Positions 39,301 through 53,300 of a DNA stretch of 64,000 bases are shown piece by piece. Under the pieces are notes generated by a model that was not told where the DNA came from, made no database searches, and saw only the letters and a program-made list of their open reading frames with translations. A program made the translations under genes and the position numbers. Every line of letters begins with the position of its first letter. Within the stretch, counting starts at the first letter, position 1. The DNA comes from Mesocentrotus franciscanus (taxonomy: Eukaryota > Echinodermata > Echinoidea > Camarodonta > Strongylocentrotidae), in NCBI GenBank assembly GCA_037976565.1, contig CP137672.1:25245140-25309139 (forward strand), given 5' to 3'.

Positions 39301-41296
39301 TGATAGAAATGCTATTCATGCTAATATAGTTAATAAACCGTGCACTGTGGGATACAATTAATTAACCCCTCGCTGCGTTGCCAATCTCTTGATCTAATGA
39401 GCACGACTGATTTGCAGACGGAAGGAAAATGGAGTGTGAAAGATGAGGCCTCCCCTTTTTTATTGAATAAAAAAAATGAGTTTTGTGCCAAGTTTTCTCT
39501 CCCTATTTTGGTAGAAATTGATGCAGTGGGCCTAGTATGATTAAGATTAAACCTTCTTTAATGCTTGAGGGATGTTTTGTCAAGACTTTTATAGATTAGG
39601 ATAACCTTTAATATTAAATGTTGAATTGATTAATATTTAATATGCTGTTGAGAAGTTTCTATGTTGAATTGAAAAGCATTGAATAATATCATGATATATT
39701 AAGTAGTGAAAATACTAATAGATTGTAATATCAAACATTATGTCTTTTTAAAGAGAACTGTGATAAAATGAAATTGTAGATTTACATAATTTTTTTGTTT
39801 AAGTCCACAGTGCATATGGAGTGTTCACATCATAATATTTACACAATATACTATTTCAAACCCATTTTTAATGTTATGAAGAATCATAGGGTATAAAAGA
39901 AGATATTTTAGACCTTGCTGATCTTTTTACATCAATCAATCTTCTTTTTCTTTTCCTTTTCCTATCCACTTTTAATAGCTCATCTAAGTTCAGACTGGTA
40001 ATTATCATTTCTTTCATCTTTCATTCTCATTTACAGCTATGCTATACAGCCCCCTACAAGGGATCACCAAGCTGACCATGATTCTCAACGTAAGTAGACT
40101 TATTCCTATTATATCGTAACATGAGGGACCGAACAATAAGAGATTGATAAGCATCCTTTGTTCTATTTTCAAGTAATTTTATTTCTATTAAAAATGATGT
40201 TTGATGATGACTGTTTACCTGACTGCTAAGAAAGAATGTATATGCTTGTAAGCAACCAGGAGACTGAGGGCTTTAAGTCCTCTCTGAGGGATTGGGTAAT
40301 GAGGATTAATGCCTTTCCAAAGGACACAAGCGCATTGACTTGGTTTCGAACCCGGGACCTCCCAGTTACAAGACCACTGCTCTACCACTGAGCCATCGCG
40401 CCTCCTGTATTGTTTATGCAGTTGAATCTGCTCTTGCAACTACCAGTTTACAAAGTTCACATTTTTGTGACCTAGCTGTAACAGTGTATTGCATGTATTT
40501 TTACACTTAAATTTATGTAACCTGATCATAAAGACCACTAACCTATAAAGAGTGCCTTTCTTGTCTCCCTTAGTCATTCAATACAGGTTTGGCTGTATTT
40601 TCTGTAGAAACTACACTCTCGTATGTCTTTTTTTGGTAGTTTGCTTGGGTCGTTACATGTATTTTGAATACATGTTTTACATAGTATGAGGTAATTTTGC
40701 CATTAGTTGTGCTTGTAAGGGTGATTAGTTCCTTTAAGATGAAGAAATGTATTAAAATAGGAAATTACACGATACAGCAGTTGAGACTACATGTCCATAA
40801 AACATTAATTAAGGTGTTACTTTCACTGTTTCATGGTGTAGCTTCATTGACAGTAAAATATGGGGTGCACTCAAGCTGGAAAATGCAATTATGGTTCTCG
40901 CAACCTCATTAATGTTAGCCGTCTAGAAAATAACAATTTTCGTTAGCCGAAACTCATCCATCACTTTTTGTTTGTCACGGCACAGCTGTGGAGGTGGACT
41001 GAGTCATGACATGCAGCAAAAGTAATTTGAGAGGGCGTTACAGGATGATAAATAAGTGTTCAAACGTTTTCATGTTTTGTCCCCTCTATCAGTTTCTCTC
41101 TTTCTCCCTCTCTCATATGATCTCCACCTGTTATCAGCCATTTTAGGCTACTACTGCAGATGTACCCTCTCTCATTTCAACTCCATCTTTTGTTCTATCC
41201 TCATTCTCTTTATCCCCCCCACCTCCCCCACCCAATCTCTTTTTCTCTATCTTCTTCCTTTCTTACTCTCTCTAAAACATCTCTTTTTTTAACTAG

Positions 41297-41327
<31 letters not shown>

Positions 41328-44300
41328 CCCTTTATCATCATCTTTATACCACCTCTCTTCCTCCTCTTCTCTCCTTTCTCCCTTTCCTTTATTTCATCTC
41401 CAATTGCTCACTCCTTTTAATTCACTCTCTCTCTTCCCATCATCATCATCTTTATACCCCCTCCCCTAGACCCCTACCCCTATCTCTCTCCTTTCTTTCT
41501 ATCTCTAATAAAGCACTCCTATATTAAACTTTCTCTCTCTTCCATTTGTCATCATCTTTATACCCCCTCCCCTACTCCCTATCTCTAATAAAGCACTCCT
41601 ATTAACTTGCTCTCTCTTCCTTCATCATCATCTCTCCGTCTTCTTTGTTTCGTACCTTTTTTTTATCCCCCTTCCCCATGATCAGGGGTTTTTCCCAGTA
41701 ACTAATGAAGAATGGGGGATGCCATACATGTAGGATTTATTAAAATTAGCTACGGTATTAACCGATATAGGATGTGGCACTCTTTCAATTAAACTATGAT
41801 TCAAGGATAAGAATTTAACATGTAGGCTTACATGCAGTAATTTGTTTGGGGATTCATGTTTAATAAACATGAAGTGACTTCATTAAAAACTCCTATTGTA
41901 TTCATCCATCAATACCAGATCAATTTATGCTCTCAATCATGTACCCTAGCGACCAGGCAAAACAGACCCTGTTGTTAGTGAAGTATTCTTTCCTTGCGCT
42001 CTATCTAACCCACGTAGTTTCATTACTTAATTGCACTGTTTTTACATGAGTATGAGCATTCAATTTCCCTCTGTAACCCTGGAAATCGAGTTTCAGTTGC
42101 GGATGCGGGAGGGATGCGGGGAGTGGGCTTACAGTCAATCAGGATTTTACACACAGAAACCAAAACTTTGCAGTTATCACCAGCTGCTTAGGCCCTGTTC
42201 TCACTCACAAACGAGCGATTTTATAGTGGCGGATCCAAGAATCTCAGGTGTAAGAGGAGGGGGGGGGGGGTTTAGCATACACAAAACACACACAGCTGTG
42301 TATGAAATGTATGGCAGCTTTTATGTGGCCGAGGGGTATGCCCCCCTCCCTCCAACGTAATTCATCACTTTTTATTAACCCAATGACGACTGATACCTTT
42401 AATTCCTATAGGCTTATAATACAGGGACCATTTGGTTCCAGCAGGCAATGGGTTAAGAGCTATACAGAAAATAAATACAAGGAAACACTTTGTTTGCCTT
42501 AATACTAAATTTGTCGTTGTTGTTTATTTGCATTTATTTTTCACTTGTTTTATTTCCCATTAAATGTCAAAACACCCTTTATTGTCCCTCTAGACTACAA
42601 GTTCATACAAAATGATAGAGCGGGTTGTTTTCTGGCGCAGTAGTACCTTTTCATCATGCTAAAGTGTGTTCCTAATAATTGATGATCCGGCTGAGATCGC
42701 TCTTATTTTCGTGATGCGAATGGGGCCACAATGATACCAACTGTTTGGCTCAGCATGTGGTATAGGTTGAAAGTATTCACAGAAAGGCCAAATCAATCAT
42801 AATAGTGGGTTGAGAGTGATTTATAATCATGTGAAGTTCATTAATGCCACAATTACAGGATCTAGACACGCAATTATTTCTCTAAGATTATTAAGACTGA
42901 TGAGTGAATTGTGGATTGGTGGGTGGAAGGGTGTGAGGGGGAGGGCAACTGTAGAACATCCCATCATGTACCGGTAGATTATCAAAGGAGCTATAAAAGT
43001 AGCTCCTTGTTTTATTGAGTGGTTTAATCAAGTCGATTCCTTGTGTATCATTTTGTTTTTACTTATGTTTTTGAGAAGAGCTTTCCAGAGCTAATTGCTT
43101 ATATGTGTCTGATCAGAGTTAGAAGGTCGTTAAACTCTGTGTTAAAGTATATGATATAACAGCCTTTTTGCTTCAAACAGACAATACTATTATCAACATC
43201 CTATGCCAGAAAGCCCTTCAGATGTGATGTAATTTTTAAAAATTGTTTTAGAGCTTACCAAAATATTTTAATTACCTAACACCCTGGTCAAATAACTGAT
43301 AATTGAAGCAGTTATAAAACATTCATCATGTCGATTCCCTGAAAAAGTGAAAAATCATTTTTAAATGAAGTTCAAACCATACAGTAATGTTTCAAGCCAG
43401 GAAATAGTATACAGTAGCAGAACTGAGTTCAACAGACATCCTTTTTAACATTCAAGGTTCATGATATTGGGTGTGGATATTTTTCTTTCATTTGGCATAC
43501 ATGTATATTGGAGCTATAGGGACAGATCCGGAATGGATATGAACACATGATACAAAAAATTGAAAATGGTTTTAATCTTAAGGCATCTGGAATTTTCTTA
43601 AGATTTCTGTGACTGGCATGCTTTCAACAACATAAGTCAAAAGAGGAAAGAAGGATTGGATTTATAATCACACAACTTTTTTTTTTAATTCATAAATCTG
43701 GAGCAGTTTATCCAAAATCTTTACATTTCTGTGGACCAATAAACCTCTACCAATGTATAGAGATATGACATTTCTTTCAGTTTGGAATTTCTGGATATAT
43801 TTTCAGCAATTTCCTGCGGATATCTCGACGGATAGGCTCGAATAATCTCACTTCCCTCACTTATCGGCAGGGCGAAGCATGATTATAACGTTTAATCGGA
43901 AAGGGAACCAAAGGATTCATGATTATTACATCCTAAGCGGTCAGCCGTGCTGCTGAAACATGAGATTATGTTCAAATAAATTGGTTAGGCTGAATGATTT
44001 GACGGTCATATATATGTTGTGATGGCACTTTTGGGAGGGTCAATGACTCAATGATCTTAAAAGCTTCTTTTATTGATTGATATTTGTTCAATTTGCTTCC
44101 ATGTTTTCACTTGCTTTTTATAATACACACCTATGACGTACCTGTATTTATATCAGGATTACACCTAGTTTGCAGAAGACATCTCGTGATGTCCTCAAAA
44201 AGCATTTCAAAACTCACTCATTGTTTTACTACTGTAATAGACCAGTTCACGGTTAGCACGTGTCCCAAATGACCCCGAATATCCACAGATCATTTTGAAA

Positions 44301-47300
44301 TAATCACCCCTACAGCGATGGAGGTAATACATAAATAGCCTTTGTTTCCCCTTTTCAAAGAATACTTTCACCTGTGTATCATGGAGTGCACAGCTTGTGC
44401 ATAAATGAATAATGATTACATAACTTTCATGAGCACGTATTCAGTATTTTGTCTTCCGTGTATTTCACAATTTGGTCTGCAATGACCTTTATCTGCTCAT
44501 GCTCAGACTGCAACTATGAACTGGCTTATTGTAAAGTGCATTTAAACATGCATATAGAAAATGTGCTATGTATATAAATACATTATTGTTATAATGAGAA
44601 CCTATGTATGTTCAGTAAATCAGTGATATTTGTGAGCTTTCTTTTTGTAAACATTCTTGTAAAAGCAAGAAAGTCACATAACATCTGAATAGAAGGAGAT
44701 GGCAAAGACTTTTGATAAATCAACTCCAGGCCAAATTCAATACCCTTCTGTACATCCCATAGAAGCCATGTTTAGATTCAATATACCCTGATGGTCGCCT
44801 CTTGTTTTTACACATTATGTTCCGAGGTGATGCCTCAATGTTCCAATACACTAATTATCTTAGAAAACGGGACCAGTCTGCAACTGATAATCATTAAAAT
44901 TGTTACATCCCTTTTATCAGACTCACTTTTAGTATGAAACCAGAGGACTTCTGTTCAGAGGTGCCTGGATGCAGTTACTTTACCAATCACATCACGGTAT
45001 CATTATCTTTGTTTCTCTATACAATGTTTCTTATCCTCTTGATGTGAAGAGTCTATTAGACTCACTTTCAGAGTGACAAAAGACAATCTCTGTACAAAGG
45101 TACAGTGATGCAGGGCCTCCATCGATCTCTATAATTTATCATTATAACCTCTTTTTTGAAGCCAGAAGGGCATTAACGCTGTGTTAAAATACTGTGTATG
45201 AGTTAACGCCCTTCTGGCTCTCGACAGATGACATTTGCTTTTCTTTATACTATGTTCCTCATCCTCTTAATGTGGAGGAAAGACTATTAGAAATAAGACA
45301 ATCTCTTTTCAGAGGTGCCCTGATGCAATCCCTTTCATCGATCTCCAATAATGTATCACTTCCTCATTGGTAACATGGCATTCATTTACTGCTAACGAAC
45401 CATTGAAGGAGGTCATAAACCTTGTGCTCATTGAGCTGTATACTCCGGCAGGTGCGGCACATGCAGAATTGAGCATGATTTCCGGCCCGTTTCAAAGCCC
45501 CCAGTTCACACTCCCAAATTAATCTGTAGGCGTAAACCCTTGTTAGTTTATAAGTAGTCTAGAGTTCGGGTATAAACCATTAGAGGAGGTCATGAATTCT
45601 TGTACTGTTTAGATGTGTACTTGAGCAGGCGCAGCACATGCAGAATTGAGCATGATTTCCGGCCCGTTTGAAAGCCCCCAGTTCACACTCCCAAATTAAT
45701 CTGTAGGCGTAAACCCTTGTCGATTTAAAAGTATTCTAGAGTTTGGGTATGAACCATTAAAGGAGGTCATGAATTCTTGTACCCGTTTAGATGTGTACTT
45801 GGGCAGGCATAGCACATGCAGAATTGAGCATGATTTCTGCTGTTTGAAAGCCCCCGTTCGCACTTACAAATAATCTTGATGTACTGGACTACCGAAATAT
45901 GATATTCTGTATCCCCTGTACTATTCTCAAACAAGATTGTGTCGTTGTACCCTTAACGTTTTCAAGTGGCAATTTTGTATCACCAAATTACCTGCTCTCC
46001 TTTACAATATAGACCAAACAAATAATTGGGCAATTTAAAATACAAAATATCTTTTTAGTTCTTACTTATACTTTCGTAATGCGTATCTACTTATTTACAC
46101 AGTTTCTTATGCAAAATGAATGCCATAACTGGTCTTAGTTTTATGTTTTTCTTGATACTGTCAGCCAGTATAGTGATCTTTTGTAAAGTTGTGATTCTTG
46201 AAACTAATTCAAAATGTGAATGGGGATAAGTGCATGTTCTCCAATAGGCACAATCACAAATATGCATAAAGAGAATCGTGTGACTGGCTGACGTACATGC
46301 GAAACATGTTTATTGTATGAATGCCAATGTGATCCACTTATTACAAAACTGTGCCCTTCCATCAAAGAAGGTCGGACCGTTGAGCACCTTTCTTTCAAAA
46401 TGTATGTTCTCACACAAAGCATATTCTATTTATATATTATGTGGTTATCAATAGTATAATTTTACTGTAATGTTGAACTCCTCTTTTATTATTTTAGAAT
46501 GCAGAAGTGAAACCAAGAGTTCTTTCATAATGATTTACATCATGGAAAACCATATTTACCTGTTATTGAATACATTTATAATGTTATTTGTTTTAGGGGT
46601 GGGGGGGGGGGGTATTCTGCGCTATTGTATCGTTAAATTGCCTCCCCTCTCCGCACAAAACCAAATACATGAAGCAGCAAGTTTGGGATTCCCCATATTT
46701 GTTGCGCTAAGGAATGATATTCTTCTCAAGTTGACTCAAGAACAATTACCGGTACATGCTATTTTTGTGCCCATGTGTAGTTCAAATTTCAAGGTCTGCC
46801 GTGATAGTCTTTTCATACATACCCATGATACTTTTGATAACTCTTTATGTAACGTGCTATTTTCTTTTGCATCTATCATAAGAATATACTCCTTATAATA
46901 ACAGATCATACTAACCTTTTTAAAATCTGTTCTAAGGAGTTTAGATTTAGATTTGTATAGGCTGTGTGCATGGAACCCTTTTTTTTTTAATTAAGTTTTT
47001 GGGGTCTGGATTGAAAATGTAGGTGCCCATGTGCACCAAACCACTGTCGGTGTCAAGCCCTATTTATCCTCCTGTATATCCTGAATTTGTCCATAATGTT
47101 TCTTGAGCGGAATTTTATGTTATCAAACAGGAAAATGGCGAAAACCTTACAAGAGAGGCTGAAAACATCTTAAAATGGTCATTGAGTGATATGATAATGA
47201 CTGTAAAAAAGAGGCTACATGATCCAATGATTTAAGATGAAAATCATTATTGTGATTGATTTAATTCAAGTTCGGGTTACCCCAAGTGTTCAAATTTATA

Positions 47301-50300
47301 ATGAATGATCATGAAACTTTGGAATTACACTAATCGCAATCCTTATGACCATTCCTCCATTGGAAATATCATAATTTATCACATTGCTTGTTGACAATAT
47401 TTTCAGTAACTCGAACCTTCTAGGGATGCGTTCAAGCGATTTTTCGAAGCTAGAATCACAAACATGAATCACAATTCAAAACGCCGATACAAAACACGGT
47501 TACTGCGGGAGATCGTTAAGCGATTTTCCATCAACGATGATTCTCGCTTATTTCAAGCCCACCCAGGAAGAATAGAAATAGGTAGCGATAATATATATAA
47601 TAGATTATGACGTCATAGAATCATGATTGAGATCTCCGTTCGTTCAAGCGAATTTTAGCCACCGTGATTCTGCAGAATCATGATACAAAACGCATCTTTT
47701 TCAGCGTTTCATGTTTGTGTTTTTAAACACGTTTATTTTTACGACCAACGAAAAATCGCTTGAACGGAACCGTGTTTTAAACTAAACGTCTTTGAAAACC
47801 GTGATTCTAGGGTGAAAAAGTGTCAATTGAACGCACCCTACGAAACTTATCACTTCTATGTCTGAGTTGAGCCATAAAAGATACATCTTAAAATATTTTG
47901 TTCAATCTTAATTTGAAAGCCAGTTTGCTTTTCAAATGTCAATATTTGTATTGGCACCTCGCCTTTGAACTTGCTATAACAAATCAAATATTAATCAATT
48001 TGTGGAGGAAGTAATTGACTCTATCTTTGATATTGTTTTAATATCATTTCTTTTGTTATTGACCGATATCTATGTAATAATCATCTTTGATCTCCATTAA
48101 ACAAATTTGATTTATGATATATATACATGTATATTGTCTGTTGAGTGCCAGAAGGGCTTTAAGTTCATGTTTAAGGATACATGTGTATGAGTTAATGACC
48201 TTCTAGCTATCCGTACACACATATATGTAATTATATTTGTCAGGTAGTAATTTAATTTTTTTTACATGTATGTGAATGTTATTGACTTATGCCCATTGAT
48301 GTTAATGTTTAACTGTGTCATGCGATATTCACACGAATAACCCTAAGAATTTTGGCGCGAATGGCATCCCATGTCTCAGACCTTTTAGCTTTCATGGAAA
48401 TCACTTCTGGACCGTCAACGAAAAAATTTGAGAAACCCTGATATAGAGGATCCCTCATACAATCCCTCAGACAGTTTTGATGGCCACTTTAGACAGGGTG
48501 GCCTTTATAAAGAGGTGGCTATTAAACTAAATATTCATTTCTTTGTTGATCTTTTGTAGGATCTTCTAAAGCACACTCCAGAGCATCATGAAGATCACAG
48601 TATTCTGAGCCAGGTTCTTGAGAAGACTAAGAAGTTCTTCAAACAAGTGGATGAAGCTACGAGAGAGATACACAGCACAAAACAGGTACGAAACAAACAA
48701 ACAAACAGACAAGTTAACAAACAAACAAACAGATAAACAGAGCAAGTAAGAGCATCATGAAGATCACAGTATTCTGAGCCAGGTTCTTGAGAAAACCAGG
48801 AAGTTTTTCAAACGAGTGGATGAGGCTACGAGAGAGATACCCAGCACAAAACAAACAAACAAACAGAAAAAGAATGATATAATTATTTAGTTTGAGCAAT
48901 TTTCTATTAAAATTAACAATATAGTATTACAAATGTTTCATTTGGGTACCACTCCCATCTATGAAGCCATGTGAAAATAATTGAGTTTTGCTTTTTCTTG
49001 AATATCATAATTGCTTCTGTTATATACTTATTTGTTGGCAAATACCGGTAGATATATTTTAAAGCAGCAATCAAGCGAAATGACCAATTTGAATAAAAGT
49101 TCAGTGAGGGAAAGAAGGCCAAGGGAAGACTAAACTTTCAATAGGTTTTGTAGAAACCTTGACCATCTGAGAGAGAGAGGGAGAAGGAGAGAGAGAGAGA
49201 GAGCGTGACAGAGAAAGATTATAATTATCTTCTATTTGAGGCAGAAGGGCATTGAGTCTATGTTACATGATATAGGTTAGTGTCCTTCTGGCTTTCAGCA
49301 GACGCTACACGGTTTCCTTTTTGTAAAGGAAGTACACCCCATGCTGTAGTCATTGACCATGGTGGTGATAAAAATGAGTGCCACATCTGTGAACCTTGTT
49401 TTTTCATGGTGGTTTAAAAGTATACAGGATGGCTCATAAAGATTTATGGCAAACCACACATGAATACTTTTAATTTAGAATTTCATCATATTCATTTTAA
49501 AGGCTAATTATTTAAGTTGATAAAACAATTTTGTAAAGCAGCAGTATCTACAGCTAAACGCAGCTGCTTTTATTTAAGATAAAATGTATTTTTGGAAGTA
49601 ACATAACGTGTAGGCTTATTTGGAGTACCTGCATGTAGGACACTCATAAGGGATGGCAAGAAACAAAAGGAAATGAATTTTACAATGGAGCTGTACCTTA
49701 ATGACTATAGGAAGAAAATGAGAAAAGCAGGAAGAAAACCAAATAATTTCAAAGGACTTTGAATAACACTGAGGATGAATGAAGGATAGATTTTAGAAAA
49801 GAAAGAAAATACAGATGTGCTGGCTTACTGATATTGCAGCACTATCAAATACAACTTTTAAACAAAAATATTACGCATAAAGAGAGATATGGCTGCAGGA
49901 TTATTCTCTCACTTTTAAATGAACTTCCATCATACACTTTATGCTAGAAAATAAGGTATAAAAATCAAGGTGTTGGGCTATAATCAACTTAGAGCCGCCA
50001 ATTTAACTTGGCAATGTGTTTGACGTCTTGCGCTAGGCAACCTAATGCCTGGTTGTAAGTTATCCCTTTGTCTTGGCGAATAAATTGAATTAAGAGAGTA
50101 TTCCCGCTGGAGTAATCTGCAAGTAGTACAGGTAATTCGATTGAGATGTAAGAAGTTTGGGGTTTTGAAGTCTGTGTTAGACCTTACGATACAACATGAA
50201 GTTATGCTTTACAAGACATGCAGTGTGGTAGGAATATTACTTTCCATTTCATTTCTGTGCCCCACCTTAAAGTAAAGATCTGCAATTGATTCAAATTGAT

Positions 50301-53300
50301 TGTATCTTAAAATATAATAATAAATCTCAATTATAATGTTTTGTTAGTTTTTGAGTTTAGTTATATAGTTTGTTCGTGTACTTATGCTTCTTCGTACATC
50401 ATTTCCATTTAAGAAATAGAAATATGATCTAATTTATAAATCATAGAATATTATCTGTTTTAGAGCTAGAAGGGTGTAAAGCCTGTGTTGATATAAGTGA
50501 GTTAACACCCTTCTGGCACCAAACAGATATTTATAATATTATGGTGAACATCAAACACACATACACATTTACAGTACACTGTCTACATCTTTAAACCCTC
50601 TACATCCAAAGAGGAACTGTTAGTAAAAAAAAATCACAAAGCTAGAGCATTATAGATAAAGGACAAAGGAAGAAACTCTATGAGAGATTATCTGAGATAA
50701 CACAACAACCTTTTGAATAACGACCTACCCTTTTTTTATAACCCTCTCAAGATTGATTTATTGCTATCCATAGCAGTTTCAAAGGAATTCAAACAAATAT
50801 TAAGATGCTCAGTGTAAAATAGCTAAATTATGGGAAAAAAAGATTTGGTGTGAGGAATGTGGGAGAAGCAATATTTTTGTAACTACTAGGACAATGTACA
50901 TTTAAAAAAAATTCCCCATCAAACTTTTGTGGAATAATTGTTATTAGAATGTAATGGAATTTTTTACTATCGATTTCTTCATTTTTAATATGAAGTAGTA
51001 AACAAATGCAAACAAATATTCCCATGGTTTGGAATCCGGGGCCCTTCGGTTACGAGACCACTGCCCTACCACTGAGCCATCGCGCCTCCTTTTGAAATTT
51101 CATGTACGCTTGTTGATAAAAAGAAACCAAAGACACATAAGGCCAAAGACTACAGAGAACTTGCAAGGAGGAATGCCGTGAAGACTATGCTCTCATTGAG
51201 CCTGTGTTACTCTTCTTGCTGGGCACCTCTTCAATTAGGAATAAGGAAAAAGGAATGAAAAATAATAAATATGTTTTATTGTTTTTATTTCAGAAGAGAG
51301 AATTGATTCGTCAAGGTTACCTGGTTGAATGGACAGAGGGAGGACGTAAACTAAGGAGAGTACTCCTCTGGTCCGACCTCATCATCTGTGCTTCAAAAAA
51401 GAACACCAGGTATCTATAGCATTTCTCATCAAACAAAGTCACATAATATTTTACTTGATATTTGCCCCTTGATTGTCTTTTATAATCCAGCTTATAATCT
51501 AGGTATGAATTGTATGTATTTAAGTTTATATGATTGTAAGGAGGATGTTACATGTAGATCGCAATCATCTCGGCAACTTACGTGGCAACAACGACAACAA
51601 AATGGCTGTAAATTGCTGGTACATGTACTCTAATGTTGTAATTTGATTTATGTTTAAACAATTCATAGGCTATTTACACATATGTTCATCAAGGTGAATA
51701 CAGTGAAGGAGAAGTTGGTCATCGCTATCAACTTTCTTGCATATCCTTAACGTATTTGTCATCCGATCTACTAACATAAACTTCTGCTGGTTTAATTTTT
51801 CAGTGGCATGTTCCAACGCGACAGAGGTCAGTACGACTTCCAGTGGTACATACCGCTCACCGAGCTCTCACTGACACCGAATGATCGATGCGAAGGTTTG
51901 TTCTTGTAGAATATTCTTGAGTATGATTTATAGCTTTACGGCATACCCACAGAATGAGCATACATATATCATACAGGTCAAAGCCATGACATTACCCTCC
52001 AGATACACCAAGCCAGAAGCAACATAGACAATTTTGCATTTGCCCAACACTCTATACCGGAATGGAACAGCCTTTCCGCAAATGTAGTGCATGCTGAGAG
52101 TCCAGAGAACCTCCAGGGACTACTCCTGAGGCTTCTAATGCCCTTATCCCATTAAGAAAAATCATTTGTCTTCCTCACACCACTTGTAATCTCTAGTTCA
52201 TCTTTGTGATAGGCTACATAGACCTTTGAAGATTACCAGAAGAAGAAGAAGCCTATAATTTTATCACAGAGTACTATAGAATATACAGTGTATAATTTAT
52301 GTCACCATAAGTCCTTTCCATGGTATCATTATTTGCACATTAACAATTCTTTTTTATAAATGAAAATGTTTTAATTAAATATTTAAAACATATTGAGGCT
52401 CAACAAATACTAAAATTATTTCATCTGATAATGTTTCAATCAAAGTTTCATTTCTTCCTGACTCTATTAGGAATTATAAAAAAATCAGGAGTATATTTTC
52501 TTTGTTCATAATTGTATGATTAAGAAATAAAGAAATCAAAACTGGTTTGTTTTAATCATTGTATAGGAACATGTACATATAGTTTTTGTTCATGTACTCT
52601 TCAAATTGTTTAAGAATCTTCAATCTTTAATCTCTTTTGAATATCATTGCTTTGATTTGTAAGCATTACCCTCAATGCACTTTTACTGGGACCACCAGGG
52701 TATCACCGTAGTCCATTGACCCTTTTTCATTCACTTGACGACTCTCAATAGACAGGTTAAGGGTTTGAATGTTTAGCCTGGTGCGTATATATATCCATAG
52801 ACAAGACACATTTTATCTATAATTGCCTCTCTTGACCCAGATGTCAAGTGGTTATCATGTAGGATTTGTTCCTTGACACTTGCAATGTGTGCTGGTAACA
52901 GCTGTGAAAGATATTTAGCAAAGGTCCCGGTAGTAATTTCAAAAGCACTTTTGAAAGTGGCGTGAAAGTTTGGTCCAAACTTTTCAGCTTTTCTTTTTAT
53001 GTCAGTTTGGAAGAATATTATAGAAATGCCCACTGAAATTGATTGCTCTTCAAAAACCCTCATATTTTAAACATACCAAGAAATCTGACAAGTTTGGACC
53101 AAAGTCCATAGGATGTTATATCATCCATGTCGTATGATGAGCTATACAAAATAATATAAGTAAAATAATTACTAGCAGTGTCACAAAATGAATCCATTGA
53201 CACTGACTTGAGAGGGGCTAAGCCATCTACCTCTGGACCACTGAACCATAAAGTCACTGAAGTACTGGACCACCAAACTTATCAGTAAATTGCCATTTGG

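Larger units (their letters stand above)
35746..40036 (+). other. Intron 5
   Basis: Holds the purine-rich donor-copy repeat, the 976-bp double foldback (37304-38279), a short CCCTAA-like block (38868-38935) and an (AT)n run near 38975. The rest is AT-rich and shows nothing coding. Confidence 0.8.
40090..48559 (+). other. Intron 6
   Basis: Holds a SINE (40220-40406), a CT-rich tandem block (41050-41640), a small TTAA element (42375-42456), hairpin copies (43108, 45157, 48136), tandem repeats (44930-45340, 45399-45876) and a Harbinger-like MITE (47423-47838). The part 43800-43960 is unique, relatively GC-rich, and has several TAATC-type homeodomain core motifs, a possible regulatory segment. 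Long open frames at 42031 and 46470 run through repeats and are not supported. Confidence 0.8.
48686..51293 (+). other. Intron 7
   Basis: Holds the duplicated exon 7 fragment (48750-48853), a GA block (49170-49205), hairpin copies (49229, 50453) and a SINE fragment (51028-51092). The remainder is AT-rich; 49980-50130 is unique and GC-richer but has no frame that fits. Confidence 0.8.

Noticed and set aside
40340..40400. tRNA gene on the minus strand
   Set aside because: Good A- and B-boxes but no closing acceptor stem; related copies at 18920 and 51028 show it is a SINE head. The same holds for 20655-20720.
46470..46898. 142-codon open frame in intron 6
   Set aside because: Runs through a poly-G tract, with no domain and no fitting splice sites.
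48750..48853. Mutually exclusive alternative exon 7
   Set aside because: No acceptor, no donor, and the first seven codons are missing.
52773..53063. Minus-strand 96-codon frame in intron 9
   Set aside because: Composition looks ordinary, but I recognise no family and it sits between repeat remnants; not enough to call a gene.
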